64,000 bases of DNA, from the NCBI GenBank assembly GCA_942491575.1, contig CALOBT010000031.1, positions 1,860,001 to 1,924,000 on the forward strand, read 5' to 3'. The translations under genes and the position numbers were made by a program. The number at the start of each line of letters is the position of its first letter. Positions within the stretch are counted from its first letter, which is position 1. Of the stretch, positions 25,581-35,457 are shown piece after piece. The notes beneath the pieces are model-generated. The model was not told where the DNA came from. It searched no databases and worked only from the letters and a program-made list of their open reading frames with translations. This DNA comes from CAZHNW01 sp942491575. GTDB lineage: Bacteria; Spirochaetota; UBA4802; UBA5550.

Positions 25581-27716
25581 TTATTTGCCGCCGGCGGGCA
25601 GGTTTCCCCTCAGCTCCTTACGGGATGAAAATTTTTTTCGGGGCTTTGCTTCTATCGTATTTTTCCCGGAGAGCATGCGACGGTAGTACTCCTTCTTGTA
25701 ACTGCGTGCTGAGAATATCAGTTTTCTGTATTGCTCCACAAGTCTTTTTTTCTTCCTGAATAAGTTTTTCTTTTCCAGGGGATCATCCTTCAGGTTATAA
25801 AACTCCTCAAGGCCATGCTGCATATCCCGGATATATTTCCACTGGCCGTCGCGGATGGCCATATAGTCGTCCTTCCAGTGCGTATGGAGCAGTGCCAGCT
25901 GCTGCCGGTGAGGAGCCATGAAGCTGATGCCTTCCGCTTCTTTCGGTGTTTTGATTCGTAGAATATCCAGAACTGTCGGCATTACGTCAATATGCCTTGT
26001 GATGCCGCGGTATTGAACCGGTTTGGACAGCAGTTTTTTATTATAGATAATAAGTGGGACATGCACATTCTCCTCATAGAGGAAGAAGGGGTGGTTGTAG
26101 TTCTTGACATGTTCATAGAAGGCCTCGCCGTGATCTGCAAAAAGGAATAGAAGGGTATTCTCCATCAGTCCCTCCGATTCAAGGCGGTCCACCAGTGCCC
26201 CCAGGGCTGCATCGGCATAATGGAGAGAATTGAGGTAGTTGAGCCTTGTTCTTTCCTTTGAGGGAGTATTCCCGGGAATTTTGCCCGTTATGCGAAATGA
26301 TTCATCCGGTATCGCGTAGGGATGGTGGGGATTGACCGGCATGTACACGGCAAAAAATGGTTTTGATGTATCCCTTTTGAAAAAATTGACCGTAGGTTCT
26401 ATCATGGCCCGTTCATCAACACCCCATCCCACTTTGTAGTTGTAGGGGGGGATATCTTTCAGCTCAGGGTAATCGATTATGCGGTCGAATTTACGGTATC
26501 GGAGAAATCGCCGCTGTCCCGCGTATCTCAGGTCACCGGTATGAATAATACAGGTACGGTAACCCTCTTTTTTCAGTACTTCCGGGAGGCTTCTCAGCGG
26601 GATGGAGGAATGTTTCTGAATGATTAGTTTTTTGCCGGGGGAATCATATGCCGATGTCATTATGGAGAGCATGGCATTTGCCGACAGTGGAAAGTTGGCA
26701 TAATGGTTTTCCGAAATAACCGCATTCTGCATCAGGCGCCGCCACGTGGGCATAATATACTTCCCCCTGATCTGGTAGTTCAGGTAGCGCTTCGGCGTCG
26801 ACTCGAAAAAGTAGAAGATAATATTATATTTTTTCCCCCGGGGGATTGCGTTGATACGTCCGAATTGTTTCCGCACCGCAAGAGAATCAGTATTAAAACC
26901 GAAACTGAAGGGGCCGGTGTGACTTGCCTTAACTTCCTGCATGCCCGCCTTTTTAATCACGTGATCATCCATGTCAGAATAAAAATTATAGATGGGGTGC
27001 ATGGAGCATTCGTAGATGATGATCCTGAGGCGGGGATTGATTTTCGACCCCTCCGTTGCCAGCCGGTCAAGGGATTCCTTGGATCCTGAGAGAAGTATAA
27101 TCAGCAGCAGTATAAGTGCGATTGCGGGGGGAAAGTAGAGAGAAATTTTTTTAAGGGGACTTCTTCCTCCCGTGATAAAAATATTTTTCAGAAGACCGCT
27201 TTTAACTGCCATGGCGAGGAGGAACGACAGCATTACCAGAAGAAAAAGCAGGAGGAAACTCTTCCAGTAGAAACCGGTGGAGGCCTCACTGAAGAATGAA
27301 TAGATCATTTCGCTGATGCCCGTGGCGTTTTCGTCGGTCCAGTAGGTAGTCTGAAATGTTGTTTCATAAACGCGGAAGAACTCAATACCCATGAGGAGGC
27401 TGACTCCCTGGTTGAAAACCGCCGCCGCAGCAAGGATGATTCCGGATTTTCGTAAACCCGCAGCCATGAAGAGAGCAAGGAAAATTCCAAGTGTGATAAA
27501 AACCACTGCGGCATCAAAATGAAGGGAAATACCGAGGTAAGAGAACAGGCTGATATCCTGCAATACCGGGTAGACTGTTTTTATCAGGCTGAAAATTTCA
27601 ATTCGGTACAGGGAGAAGAGCACCAGGGTTATTGCCGCAAATGGAATAAAAAGGGGGAGTGCCTGCAGGTATCTCTCTGCGGCGACTTCCAGTATCTGTT
27701 TCAGGCGTCTCTTCAT
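25581..27716 (-). CDS. LTA synthase-like sulfatase-fold membrane phosphotransferase
   Basis: A 711-residue inner-membrane protein. The first about 215 residues contain five transmembrane helices, followed by an extracytoplasmic sulfatase/alkaline-phosphatase-type domain. Recognisable elements are YNIIFYFFESTPKRYL, the probable nucleophile region NFPLSANAMLSIMTSAY, NPHHPY, FLFADHGEAFYEHVKNYNHPF and EEFYNLKDDPLEKKNLF. The architecture matches lipoteichoic-acid-synthase-like and phosphoglycerol or phosphoethanolamine transferases. In a Gram-negative host it more likely modifies a periplasmic glycan or lipid than lipoteichoic acid. The tail is Lys/Arg-rich. GGAG lies five bases before the ATG. 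A PAP2 phosphatase follows in the operon. Confidence 0.85.
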   Translation of the reverse strand: MKRRLKQILEVAAERYLQALPLFIPFAAITLVLFSLYRIEIFSLIKTVYPVLQDISLFSYLGISLHFDAAVVFITLGIFLALFMAAGLRKSGIILAAAAVFNQGVSLLMGIEFFRVYETTFQTTYWTDENATGISEMIYSFFSEASTGFYWKSFLLLFLLVMLSFLLAMAVKSGLLKNIFITGGRSPLKKISLYFPPAIALILLLIILLSGSKESLDRLATEGSKINPRLRIIIYECSMHPIYNFYSDMDDHVIKKAGMQEVKASHTGPFSFGFNTDSLAVRKQFGRINAIPRGKKYNIIFYFFESTPKRYLNYQIRGKYIMPTWRRLMQNAVISENHYANFPLSANAMLSIMTSAYDSPGKKLIIQKHSSIPLRSLPEVLKKEGYRTCIIHTGDLRYAGQRRFLRYRKFDRIIDYPELKDIPPYNYKVGWGVDERAMIEPTVNFFKRDTSKPFFAVYMPVNPHHPYAIPDESFRITGKIPGNTPSKERTRLNYLNSLHYADAALGALVDRLESEGLMENTLLFLFADHGEAFYEHVKNYNHPFFLYEENVHVPLIIYNKKLLSKPVQYRGITRHIDVMPTVLDILRIKTPKEAEGISFMAPHRQQLALLHTHWKDDYMAIRDGQWKYIRDMQHGLEEFYNLKDDPLEKKNLFRKKKRLVEQYRKLIFSARSYKKEYYRRMLSGKNTIEAKPRKKFSSRKELRGNLPAGGK

Positions 27717-27851
27717 TATCTCTCCGGAAAAGGTTATTGATGCCTATAACGGGAAGTATTGGGCCAATCGTCAAGAATTTTATCAGGTATTGTCCCTCCA
27801 GTAATACTTCCAGAATTCAATTGTCGATTTTCTTTTATATGGGGGAAGTTT

Positions 27852-28757
27852 TTACTTGAATGCGTACAAAACCATAGAGCTGGTAGTGCTGTAGTTCTTC
27901 CAGTGAATCTTGCTTTTCAGATGATACCCGGTAATGCGCAGCCACGCCCGGTAGTCCCTGATTCCAGAAAAGGTTCCCCTCGATTTCAGCAGTTTCGGCA
28001 GGAGGCCGAATTCAACGGGACGAAAGATCTTGACACTGCTGAAGCCGGTTTTTTTCAGCAGTTCCGTTAAATTCTGCTGTGAAAAATAGGAAATATGTCC
28101 CGGCATGAAGTAGTTGTAGTCCCTGCCAAGTTTTTTCGCCTGCTGCCCCTTCATATTCGCTGTTTGAATAACCAGTACTCCACCCTTTTGCAGCAGCCTG
28201 AAGGCTTCCTCTACGGCTGCAACCGGTTCCGGAAGGTGCTCGATCACTTCGATCATGGTTATTGCAGAAAAAAATCTTCCTTCGAAGGGATGGTTCGTCA
28301 GTGTGCCGATATGGACCGTGGCGCCGGGTATTTTCTTCGCTTCACTTCCTGCAAAATTGCTCAACTCGATTCCGTAGGGGTAATAAAACTTCCCCGCCTC
28401 CTCCATGAGCCCTCCGAAGGAGGCCCCAATATCGAGAAAATTCCCGGAAGGGACATGGCGATGCAGTACTTTTATTCTTTCTTTCCAGACATGGCGGGCA
28501 AATTCTTTGATTTTCCGTTCGTCGTGGTAGGCGTAATCTGCAGATCCCTTAAAATATTCTTCATCGTAAAAACTGTTGATGGTGCCATCGGTGAAACGTG
28601 GATTCTGGAAAATAAAGCCGCATTCACTGCAGCGGTCAACCCTGAAGGGGAGTTGATACTCTTCTATGTCATAAAGAAAATTGATCCGGGCTGAGCCGCA
28701 GAGGGGGCAGTCTTCCCGGGTAGCTTCATATATTGTTCTGTCATTGTATTTCTTCAT
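27852..28757 (-). CDS. Class I SAM-dependent methyltransferase with N-terminal zinc ribbon
   Basis: A 301-residue protein. Residues 15-50 hold two CxxC pairs (CPLCGSARINF, then CSECGFIFQNPRF), a zinc-ribbon head common in methyltransferases that act on sugars or polyketide-like substrates. The Rossmann domain follows with FLDIGASFGGLMEEA (motif I), FSAITMIEVIEHLPEP and LLQKGGVLVIQT. The final 60 residues are basic, as in lipopolysaccharide and O-antigen-associated methyltransferases. It precedes the LTA-synthase-like gene by 135 bases on the same strand, consistent with an envelope glycan role. The target is unknown. The ribosome site is weak. Confidence 0.82.
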   Translation of the reverse strand: MKKYNDRTIYEATREDCPLCGSARINFLYDIEEYQLPFRVDRCSECGFIFQNPRFTDGTINSFYDEEYFKGSADYAYHDERKIKEFARHVWKERIKVLHRHVPSGNFLDIGASFGGLMEEAGKFYYPYGIELSNFAGSEAKKIPGATVHIGTLTNHPFEGRFFSAITMIEVIEHLPEPVAAVEEAFRLLQKGGVLVIQTANMKGQQAKKLGRDYNYFMPGHISYFSQQNLTELLKKTGFSSVKIFRPVEFGLLPKLLKSRGTFSGIRDYRAWLRITGYHLKSKIHWKNYSTTSSMVLYAFK

Positions 28758-28866
28758 AATTTAATCTGTTGGTGCAGGACCTTTGATTTATTATCAGGTA
28801 GTCTCTGTTTCAATATCGTGTATGTAAACTTCTTTTTTAAGCAAGAAAAAGAAGGGAAATTCAGCG

Positions 28867-28905
28867 GCTCAGAGCCTTAAAGTCATTACGATAATGGCTC
28901 TGAGC
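28867..28905. repeat. Compound inverted repeat in the 338-base gap between divergent genes
   Basis: GCTCAGAGCC (28867-28876) and GGCTCTGAGC (28896-28905) are perfect complements, enclosing a second small palindrome, CATTA-CGA-TAATG. Its left arm and flank (28866-28879) recur in inverted form at 42340-42353. It lies in the only gene-free stretch longer than 300 bases in this window (28758-29095). Confidence 0.5.
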
Positions 28906-28935
28906 TAAAAAAACCCGCCCGGGAGTCTTGGATTA

Positions 28936-29038
28936 ATTTAACAATGTTAAATAAAATTATTGACATGATACTCATTTAAGCAAAAACTCTGTAGTACCGT
29001 AAAATTTTCTTGATATATATAAAACATTATTATAATGT
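28936..29038 (+). promoter_or_regulatory. Promoter region of the HDOD gene with two palindromes
   Basis: A perfect repeat ATTTAAC-AAT-GTTAAAT lies at 28936-28952, followed by TTGACA at 28960-28965 with no good -10. A second candidate promoter has TTGATA (29010-29015) and the consensus -10 TATAAT (29031-29036), 15 bases apart. That -10 overlaps a palindrome, ACATTA-TTA-TAATGT (29024-29038). The start codon is at 29096. Confidence 0.45.
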
Positions 29039-29095
29039 ATTTTCCATGGTGTAAACTGCACAGCAGTCCATCATTATACGCCTACGGTTACCAGA

Positions 29096-30589
29096 ATGAT
29101 ACATACAAAAACATCAGAACTTTCCACGAGACTACAGCAGGGTGATCCTGTGCGGCTCTCCTTTCATTATCATAACAGGGAAATTACAAAGTTTATAAAT
29201 TCCATGATAATGAAACTCCTTGCGAACATTGATATGCTCTACCTCCAGGGCCCTGTTGAAAATATTCTTCGTGAGATGATCGTCAACGCCGTGAAGGCCA
29301 ATTCAAAGCGTGTCTATTTCGAGAAAATGAATATGGATATTCTCGATGAGGAACAGTACCGCGTCGGCATGGAGGAATTTAAATCCTTTATTGTCAAAGA
29401 GCAGGATGTAATTGCTGCGGATTTAAAGGAGAAGGGGTACCGCGTTGAAGTTATTTTGAAAAAAAATGATGAGGGATTTCGCGTCTTCGTAAGAAATAAC
29501 AGTGCTCTACTTCCTTCTGAAGAGGAGCGAATCCGGTTCAGGATAGAAAAGGCTAAAAGCTACAATGATTTTTCGGATATATATCTCGATGTTGGAGATG
29601 AAATCGAAGGTGAAGGATTTGGCATACCCCTGACGGTACTTTTTCTTAGGAATGCCGGTCTCGGGGAGAATCATTTCAGCATTGAATCGAATGGAAAGAT
29701 TACCCAGTCAGCCTTTACCATCCCGAATTCCGTTCAATCCTTCGATATCAAGACACAGATCCAGCAGCGAATAATTGACGAAATTAATGAACTTCCATCT
29801 ATCCCTGAATACATATCTGAAATGCAGGCCATGTGCCGTCAACCCGATGTATCAATTCTTGGACTGTCAGAGAAGGTTGCCATGGATCCCGCCCTCTCTG
29901 CATCCGTTCTGAAACTTGCAAATTCAGGGGGATTTTTTACCGCCCGGCGAATCGACACACTGCAGGACGCTATTATGGTCATCGGTCTGAAAAACCTGCA
30001 TGCCATCCTTGTCGCTATCAGCGCGCGCAAAATCCTCGATGATCATTTTGCTGATTTCAGGGATATCTGGAATCACTGCAACAAGACCGCATTTTACGCG
30101 CGGCATATCGCAGAGAAAAATAATCTCCAGTCCATTGCCGACCAGGTCTATCTTTCGAGCCTCCTTCATGACCTGGGGAAAATAATACTTCTCTCCGTTG
30201 ATTCCCAGTTGATGGAGTGGATAACCTCTGTTTCCGTAAAACGCAAGATGCGGACTTCTACGGTTATTGAGGAAGTTTCCATCGGTATCAGCCACTCCAC
30301 CATCGGCAGAATTATTGCGGAAAAGTGGCGGCTTCCTGATTATATTGTTGAATCAGTTTCATATCATCACTCTCCCCTTAATGCCGCAGCCGGATATCGT
30401 GATGTTGTTTTTATAACATACATGGCCAATAAAATGTGCCTCATCGAAGAGAGAAAATTTGACTTCATGTTTTTTGAAGATGAAGTTTTGAAACGATTTG
30501 CAATCAATGATGAGGATGAATTTCAGAAACTCCATGATGAATTGAAAGCAAAATATGAAAGTCAGGCGGATTTCCAGATTAATAATTAA
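29096..30589 (+). CDS. HDOD protein with an N-terminal GHKL ATPase-like domain
   Basis: A 497-residue cytoplasmic protein. Residues about 45-215 look like a histidine-kinase-type ATPase: ENILREMIVNAVKANS resembles the N box, FRVFVRNNSALLP the region of the D box, and GDEIEGEGFGIPLTVLFLRNAG a G-rich lid. Residues about 225-430 form an HDOD domain (LPSIPEYISEMQAM, VAMDPALSASVLKLANS, LLHDLGKIILLSVD, then SVSYHHSP), which retains an HD pair in HDLGK. HDOD proteins regulate signalling, often via nucleotide second messengers. The fusion suggests ATP-dependent control, but activity cannot be judged. It stands alone between two well-marked promoters. Confidence 0.8.
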   Translation: MIHTKTSELSTRLQQGDPVRLSFHYHNREITKFINSMIMKLLANIDMLYLQGPVENILREMIVNAVKANSKRVYFEKMNMDILDEEQYRVGMEEFKSFIVKEQDVIAADLKEKGYRVEVILKKNDEGFRVFVRNNSALLPSEEERIRFRIEKAKSYNDFSDIYLDVGDEIEGEGFGIPLTVLFLRNAGLGENHFSIESNGKITQSAFTIPNSVQSFDIKTQIQQRIIDEINELPSIPEYISEMQAMCRQPDVSILGLSEKVAMDPALSASVLKLANSGGFFTARRIDTLQDAIMVIGLKNLHAILVAISARKILDDHFADFRDIWNHCNKTAFYARHIAEKNNLQSIADQVYLSSLLHDLGKIILLSVDSQLMEWITSVSVKRKMRTSTVIEEVSIGISHSTIGRIIAEKWRLPDYIVESVSYHHSPLNAAAGYRDVVFITYMANKMCLIEERKFDFMFFEDEVLKRFAINDEDEFQKLHDELKAKYESQADFQINN

Positions 30590-30690
30590 TTTTTATCATG
30601 CCTGACTTTATTTTTAAAAATTTCTAAAAAGGAAGTCTATTTCATCCTTCCCGTTATAACAGGCCGATTCCCGGGTATATTTATTTTATC

Positions 30691-30719
30691 TTTACAATCT
30701 CTCCTGACCATGTTATACT
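30691..30719 (+). promoter_or_regulatory. Sigma-70-type promoter of the Cache chemotaxis receptor
   Basis: TTTACA (30691-30696), a 17-base spacer and TATACT (30714-30719). The start codon at 30777 has an AGGAGG ribosome site (30764-30769 region) eight bases before it. Confidence 0.62.
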
Positions 30720-30776
30720 ATAGCTCCTTGTAATGGCATTGAAATATTTTGTCTATGATACCAGGAGGATGGCATA

Positions 30777-32705
30777 ATGTTTAATTTTTTATCAAAGAGT
30801 ATACGCACAAGGCTTCTTGTCGCAATATGGGTAATCGTAATTCTTTCCATAACAGCGGTTTCAATTACCAGCTACAGGTTTGCCAGAAACATTATTTCCA
30901 CGGAAATAGATACCAGGATGGAACAGAGCCTGCTATCAATACAGACAAATGTCCTGGTTTCATTAAATAACCATACTGCTATTCCGAAGGGGCTTGCCAG
31001 AATTGTTGAATCCCTGGGTAATGATATTTCACAGAGGCAGTATTTCAATATTTTAAAACGGTATGCCAAGCTGAATCAGGATACTCTCGGCGCCGGCATA
31101 TGGTACGAGCCGTACCAATACCGCCAGGGTATAAAATTATTTGGCCCCTACGTATACAAGGATAAGGGGAAAGTCGTGGAGACACTCGACTATGAAACGG
31201 AGAAATATAATTATCCGGGATGGGAATGGTATAAAATAGGGAAGCAGGCAAAAAAGGAAAAGGCTGTTGTATGGAGTGACCCTTACTATGATGACGTCTC
31301 AAAAATTACCATGGTGACAAGCACGGCCCCTTTTTACAATGCTGACGGTTCATTTCTTGGTGTGACAACTGGTGATATTGATCTCTCACAGCTTCAGAAG
31401 CAAATAGAGGCAATTAAATTCGGTGAAACAGGCATGGCCTTTATCCTCACAAAGGAAGGCAAGTATCTGACCGGTGATAAGAAGAAGGTCATGAAGATGA
31501 AAATGACCGATGAGAAGAATAAATCCTTGAGCAAACTCGGCAAGGAAATGGTTGCGGCAGAAACCGGAAAGGGGGCCTATGTCGATGATGAAGGCAGACA
31601 CCGCGTTTATTATTCAACGGTTATGGGTTCCGGCTGGAAGCTGGCTGTTAAAATTTCTGAATCAGAACTGTTTGCCCCTCTCAACAGGCTTGCCCTGATT
31701 ATGCTTTTGATAGCAATATTTATTATTGCCATCGCATCCGGTATCGGTCTGCTTATTGCCTCTCGAATTTCGAAGCCTATTATCAAACTGAATGATGATG
31801 TGCGAGAATTGACTATGGGAAAATTATTTCTGCATATTCTTGATGAAAATGATCCATTGCGCTCCAGGGATGAGAGCCAGATGAGCGAAGTCGATATGCT
31901 GATTTATAATTTTGATACTTTTGTGATCAAGCTTCGGGAAGTTATAGGGACTGTGCTTGAGCTGACCATGACGCTTTTTACTTCAACAAAAGAAATGTCA
32001 TCAACGGCTTCAAGCTTTTCAGAAGGCGCACAGGACCAGGCGTCTAACCTTGAAGAGATATCATCTTCATCGGAAGAACTGAATTCTTCAATCAGCATGA
32101 ATGCTTCGAATTCCAAAGACGCCGATAACCTGGCAAGTGAAACCGCCAAGCGTGCTGAAGAGGGAGGAGCCGCTGTATTCAGGACTGTTGAGGCAATTAA
32201 CAATATCTCTGAAAAGGTATCAATGATAGAGGATATTGCCAGCCAGACCAATCTCCTGGCGCTGAATGCGGCTATTGAAGCAGCCAGGGCGGGAGAATCG
32301 GGTAAGGGTTTTGCCGTAGTGGCCGGTGAGGTTCGGAAGCTCGCGGAACGGAGCCAGTCAGTAGTTAAGGAAATAAATGACATATCTGTATCCAGTGTTG
32401 ATCTGGCACAAAAAACGGGGACTGCAATTGAGGAGATAGTGGAGAGCATTAAAAAGACCGCAGACTTTGTCCGGGATATTTCCAGTGCAACCAGTCAGCA
32501 GGATACAGGTATCTCCCAGATTAACAACGGACTTGAGCAGTTAAACATTCTTACCCAGCAGAATGCCTCGGGTGCAGAACAGCTCTCCTCTACGGCACAG
32601 TTTCTAAATAACTACGCCAGAGACCTGCAGGAGATGGTATCATTTTTCAAACTGGAGGAGGAAGAATCAATAGCAGTTGGACTTATTGAAAATGAAAGGG
32701 TGTAA
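30777..32705 (+). CDS. Methyl-accepting chemotaxis protein with dCache sensor
   Basis: A 642-residue receptor. A transmembrane helix at about 12-32 is followed by a periplasmic double-Cache domain (roughly 35-290, with GAGIWYEPYQYR, YPGWEWYKIGKQ and GVTTGDIDLSQLQ), then a second membrane helix (about 300-325) and HAMP (ISKPIIKLNDDVRELTMGK). The signalling domain carries IASQTNLLALNAAIEAARAGE and KGFAVVAGEVRKLAERS. dCache domains usually bind amino acids or other small metabolites; the ligand here is unknown. It differs from the receptor at 240-1823 in having a periplasmic sensor and HAMP. A strong promoter and ribosome site precede it. Confidence 0.93.
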   Translation: MFNFLSKSIRTRLLVAIWVIVILSITAVSITSYRFARNIISTEIDTRMEQSLLSIQTNVLVSLNNHTAIPKGLARIVESLGNDISQRQYFNILKRYAKLNQDTLGAGIWYEPYQYRQGIKLFGPYVYKDKGKVVETLDYETEKYNYPGWEWYKIGKQAKKEKAVVWSDPYYDDVSKITMVTSTAPFYNADGSFLGVTTGDIDLSQLQKQIEAIKFGETGMAFILTKEGKYLTGDKKKVMKMKMTDEKNKSLSKLGKEMVAAETGKGAYVDDEGRHRVYYSTVMGSGWKLAVKISESELFAPLNRLALIMLLIAIFIIAIASGIGLLIASRISKPIIKLNDDVRELTMGKLFLHILDENDPLRSRDESQMSEVDMLIYNFDTFVIKLREVIGTVLELTMTLFTSTKEMSSTASSFSEGAQDQASNLEEISSSSEELNSSISMNASNSKDADNLASETAKRAEEGGAAVFRTVEAINNISEKVSMIEDIASQTNLLALNAAIEAARAGESGKGFAVVAGEVRKLAERSQSVVKEINDISVSSVDLAQKTGTAIEEIVESIKKTADFVRDISSATSQQDTGISQINNGLEQLNILTQQNASGAEQLSSTAQFLNNYARDLQEMVSFFKLEEEESIAVGLIENERV

Positions 32706-32782
32706 TATATCTGCGCAGTATAACCGAAAATAATGGAAGGGCTCTTTGGTGTAATTATTCCATTAAAGGTTATTGATTAGTA

Positions 32783-33838
32783 ATGATGAATTTTTTATTT
32801 TCGATTTTATTGCTTGCCGGCACGGAACAGTTTTCGAATCTCAGCAGTGATGAACAAATTCAGTTTTTCCCTTCACGGACTGTTGAAACCGGAGAAATCA
32901 CTGTGAAGGTTACTGTTCACGGGCGCGTCTTCGAACCGGAAGTTGATGATACACTGCGGCGTATGATGATAAAAAAAATTTCCGGTGAACTTCAGCTTTC
33001 CCCGGGTACCATGGAACATACTCTTCTTCGTCAGCGGCTTCATGGGTTTTTGACCGACAGCGAACGCAACAAAACAGTTATTATTGAAGCAGGGGGGAAA
33101 AAATACAATCTTGGTCTCAGCGGTCCAGATGGGCATTTCAGGAAGGAGATAAATCTCCCGGTGCGTCTCTGCGGCAACGGGGGAAGTCGGAAAAGTCTCA
33201 GGTACCGGGCAAGTCTTCAAGGGGAAGACCGTCGTGTCTTCGCCGGAACTATCCACTGTATCGGTAAAAAGGGGATTTCCGTAATTTCCGATATTGATGA
33301 TACGATCAAGATAAGCAATGTATTGAATAAAAAAGAGATGATCAGGAATACATTCCTGCGTCCCTCCAGGGCAGTGTCCAATATGGCACCCCTCTACCGG
33401 CAATGGAAGCGGCAGGGGGCGGTATTTCACTATGTATCCGGGTCACCATGGCAGCTCTATAATCCCCTGGTGAAATTTCTAAAAGGTCACAGGTTCCCCA
33501 GGGGAACCGTAAATCTTAAAAATTTCAGGATAAAGGAACGGAGCCTATTTTCATTTATCTACGGAGACCAGAAAAAATATAAAACTCAGGCCATCGAAGG
33601 TATAATGAATGATTATCCTGGACGGAAATTTGTCCTTGTGGGAGATTCGGGAGAATCCGACCCGGAAATATATATTGCCATTGCGAAGAAGTATCCCTGG
33701 CAGGTGAGGGCCATTTTTATACGTGATGCCGGCAACCTGAAGGAGAGGCGGGGAGAACTGCAGCGGCTGGTCAGGGAACTCCGGGGAGTGAAATGGCAGT
33801 TCTTCGAAAACGGAAGCAATCTTCCTTTATTCTTATGA
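32783..33838 (+). CDS. App1-like (DUF2183) phosphatidate phosphatase-like protein
   Basis: A 351-residue protein with a short N-terminal hydrophobic segment (signal peptide). The conserved App1 catalytic domain covers about residues 165-335 and contains ISDIDDTIK (the HAD-type DxDxT motif), YVSGSPWQLY, KKYKTQAIEGIMNDYP and VLVGDSGESDPEIY. In yeast, App1 is a Mg-dependent phosphatidate phosphatase; bacterial relatives are assumed to act on lipid phosphates. The N-terminal 150 residues are a beta-rich region of unknown type. It follows the chemotaxis receptor by about 75 bases. A dispersed repeat lies directly downstream. Confidence 0.85.
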   Translation: MMNFLFSILLLAGTEQFSNLSSDEQIQFFPSRTVETGEITVKVTVHGRVFEPEVDDTLRRMMIKKISGELQLSPGTMEHTLLRQRLHGFLTDSERNKTVIIEAGGKKYNLGLSGPDGHFRKEINLPVRLCGNGGSRKSLRYRASLQGEDRRVFAGTIHCIGKKGISVISDIDDTIKISNVLNKKEMIRNTFLRPSRAVSNMAPLYRQWKRQGAVFHYVSGSPWQLYNPLVKFLKGHRFPRGTVNLKNFRIKERSLFSFIYGDQKKYKTQAIEGIMNDYPGRKFVLVGDSGESDPEIYIAIAKKYPWQVRAIFIRDAGNLKERRGELQRLVRELRGVKWQFFENGSNLPLFL

Positions 33839-33887
33839 TAATAAATAAAATCAAAAATCAATAAGTATATATTTCTATGAAGGAAAA

Positions 33888-33968
33888 GGTACAGTGTATA
33901 GGGAACAAGGAGCTGGTTGAAAGTCCGCAAGACAGTAACCTTATCACTTGTTCCCCGTCACTTGTACC
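33888..33968. repeat. Dispersed ACTTGT-type palindromic repeat, copy A
   Basis: The ends are inverted (GGTACA at 33888, TGTACC ending 33968). The arms carry GGGAACAAG on the left and CTTGTTCCCC on the right. It lies between the convergent App1 and symporter genes, ending six bases before the symporter stop. It shares GGAACAAGG and CACTTGT words with copies at 35458-35537 and 50701-50818. Confidence 0.5.
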
Positions 33969-33974
33969 GGACAG

Positions 33975-35339
33975 TTAATTTTTCATCTCACCTGACTTCC
34001 ATTTCTTCCAGTAATCCTTTGTCATTACAGTAACAAGTCCGGAGAGGGCCAGCACACCGATAAGATTCGGCAGTGCCATAAGGGCGTTGGCGATGTCACA
34101 GAAGTTCCAGACAATTTCCAGTTTCAGTACCGCACCGAGAGGTATTATCAGGATAAAGATTACGCGATAGATGTTTACCGCCTTCGGCCCGAAGAGAAAC
34201 TCTGCGTTCCTGTCTCCGTAGTATGACCAGCCGATGAGGGTGCTGAAGGCAAATATGGCCAGTCCCAGGGATACAATGTATTTCCCGGCAACGGGGAGGG
34301 TTGCCTGAAATGCTGAAGATGAGAGGGCTGCACCGGATTGTCCCTTGTCCCAGAGTCCGGAAATGATGATGACAAGGGCTGTCATTGTACAGATCATGAT
34401 GGTATCGATGAAGGGGCCCATCATGGCAACCAGGCCCTCCCGTACCGGTTCATCGGTCTTTGCCGGTGCATGGGCGATAGCTGCACTGCCGAGGCCTGAT
34501 TCGTTGGAGAAGAGTCCCCGGGCAACACCGAAACGCATTACCGTCATTACAGTTGCTCCCGCAAATCCCCCCCCTGCGGCTGAGGGAACATCATTAAAGG
34601 CATAATAAAATATTTGTCCAAAGGCGGGGATAATTTTTTCATAATTGAGAAAAATTACCGCCAGGGATGCAAGGATGTATCCGATTGCCATGAAGGGGAC
34701 CAGTTTACTGGTTACAGAGGCGATTCGCTTTACTCCCCCAATAATGACTACCGCAACCAGTGCGGCAACTGTGATACCGGTAATCCATTTATTTATGCCA
34801 AATACCTGGTGCAGGGGGGCCGCCAGGGAATTTGCCTGGGCAAGGTTTCCGATGCCGAAACTGGCTACTACAGTGAAGATGGCAAAAAGGATTCCCAGCC
34901 ATTTTTTACCCAGTCCCATGGTGAGAAAATATGCGGGTCCACCGGAAACGACTCCCTTTTCATCTATCTCCCTGTACTTTTGCGCCAGGAGGCAGCTGTG
35001 ATACTTGATGGACATGCCGAAGAGAGCGGTGATCCACATCCAGAAGACTGCCCCGGGGCCTCCCATGGCAATTGCCGTGGCGACACCGGCGATATTTCCA
35101 GTACCGATTGTGGCGGAAAGAGCCGTTGAAAGGGACTGGAAGTGGGTTGTTTCTCCCTCTTCTTCAGGGTGGTCATATTTACCGGAGATGAGCCCCCAGC
35201 TGTGCTTGAAGCCCCTGAACTGAATTGCCCTGCTGCGGATAGTAAGTATGATGCCGGTACCCAGAAGCATAATGATTAGGGGGGGGCCCCACATAAAACC
35301 GCTGATTTTTACAAGAATGGCGTTAATGCTTTCAATCAT
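33975..35339 (-). CDS. Sodium:alanine symporter family (AGCS) amino-acid transporter
   Basis: A 454-residue inner-membrane protein with about ten to eleven hydrophobic segments and the family signature LSTALSATIGTGNIAGVATAI near residues 70-90, followed by GGPGAVFWMW. AGCS members import alanine or glycine with sodium. GAGGAG precedes the ATG. It is transcribed away from the ABC importer, and copies A and B of the dispersed repeat flank it on both sides. No glycine riboswitch is convincing in its leader. Confidence 0.93.
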   Translation of the reverse strand: MIESINAILVKISGFMWGPPLIIMLLGTGIILTIRSRAIQFRGFKHSWGLISGKYDHPEEEGETTHFQSLSTALSATIGTGNIAGVATAIAMGGPGAVFWMWITALFGMSIKYHSCLLAQKYREIDEKGVVSGGPAYFLTMGLGKKWLGILFAIFTVVASFGIGNLAQANSLAAPLHQVFGINKWITGITVAALVAVVIIGGVKRIASVTSKLVPFMAIGYILASLAVIFLNYEKIIPAFGQIFYYAFNDVPSAAGGGFAGATVMTVMRFGVARGLFSNESGLGSAAIAHAPAKTDEPVREGLVAMMGPFIDTIMICTMTALVIIISGLWDKGQSGAALSSSAFQATLPVAGKYIVSLGLAIFAFSTLIGWSYYGDRNAEFLFGPKAVNIYRVIFILIIPLGAVLKLEIVWNFCDIANALMALPNLIGVLALSGLVTVMTKDYWKKWKSGEMKN

Positions 35340-35457
35340 GAAGTTCTCCTCCCAAAGCCGAAAATATGTCTATTTTTTATGTCTTTATGGTTCAATGCCT
35401 TCGGTGATAAATTTCATCTGTGTCGTCTCACCTGTCAAGATATAATCAGTGAAAAAA

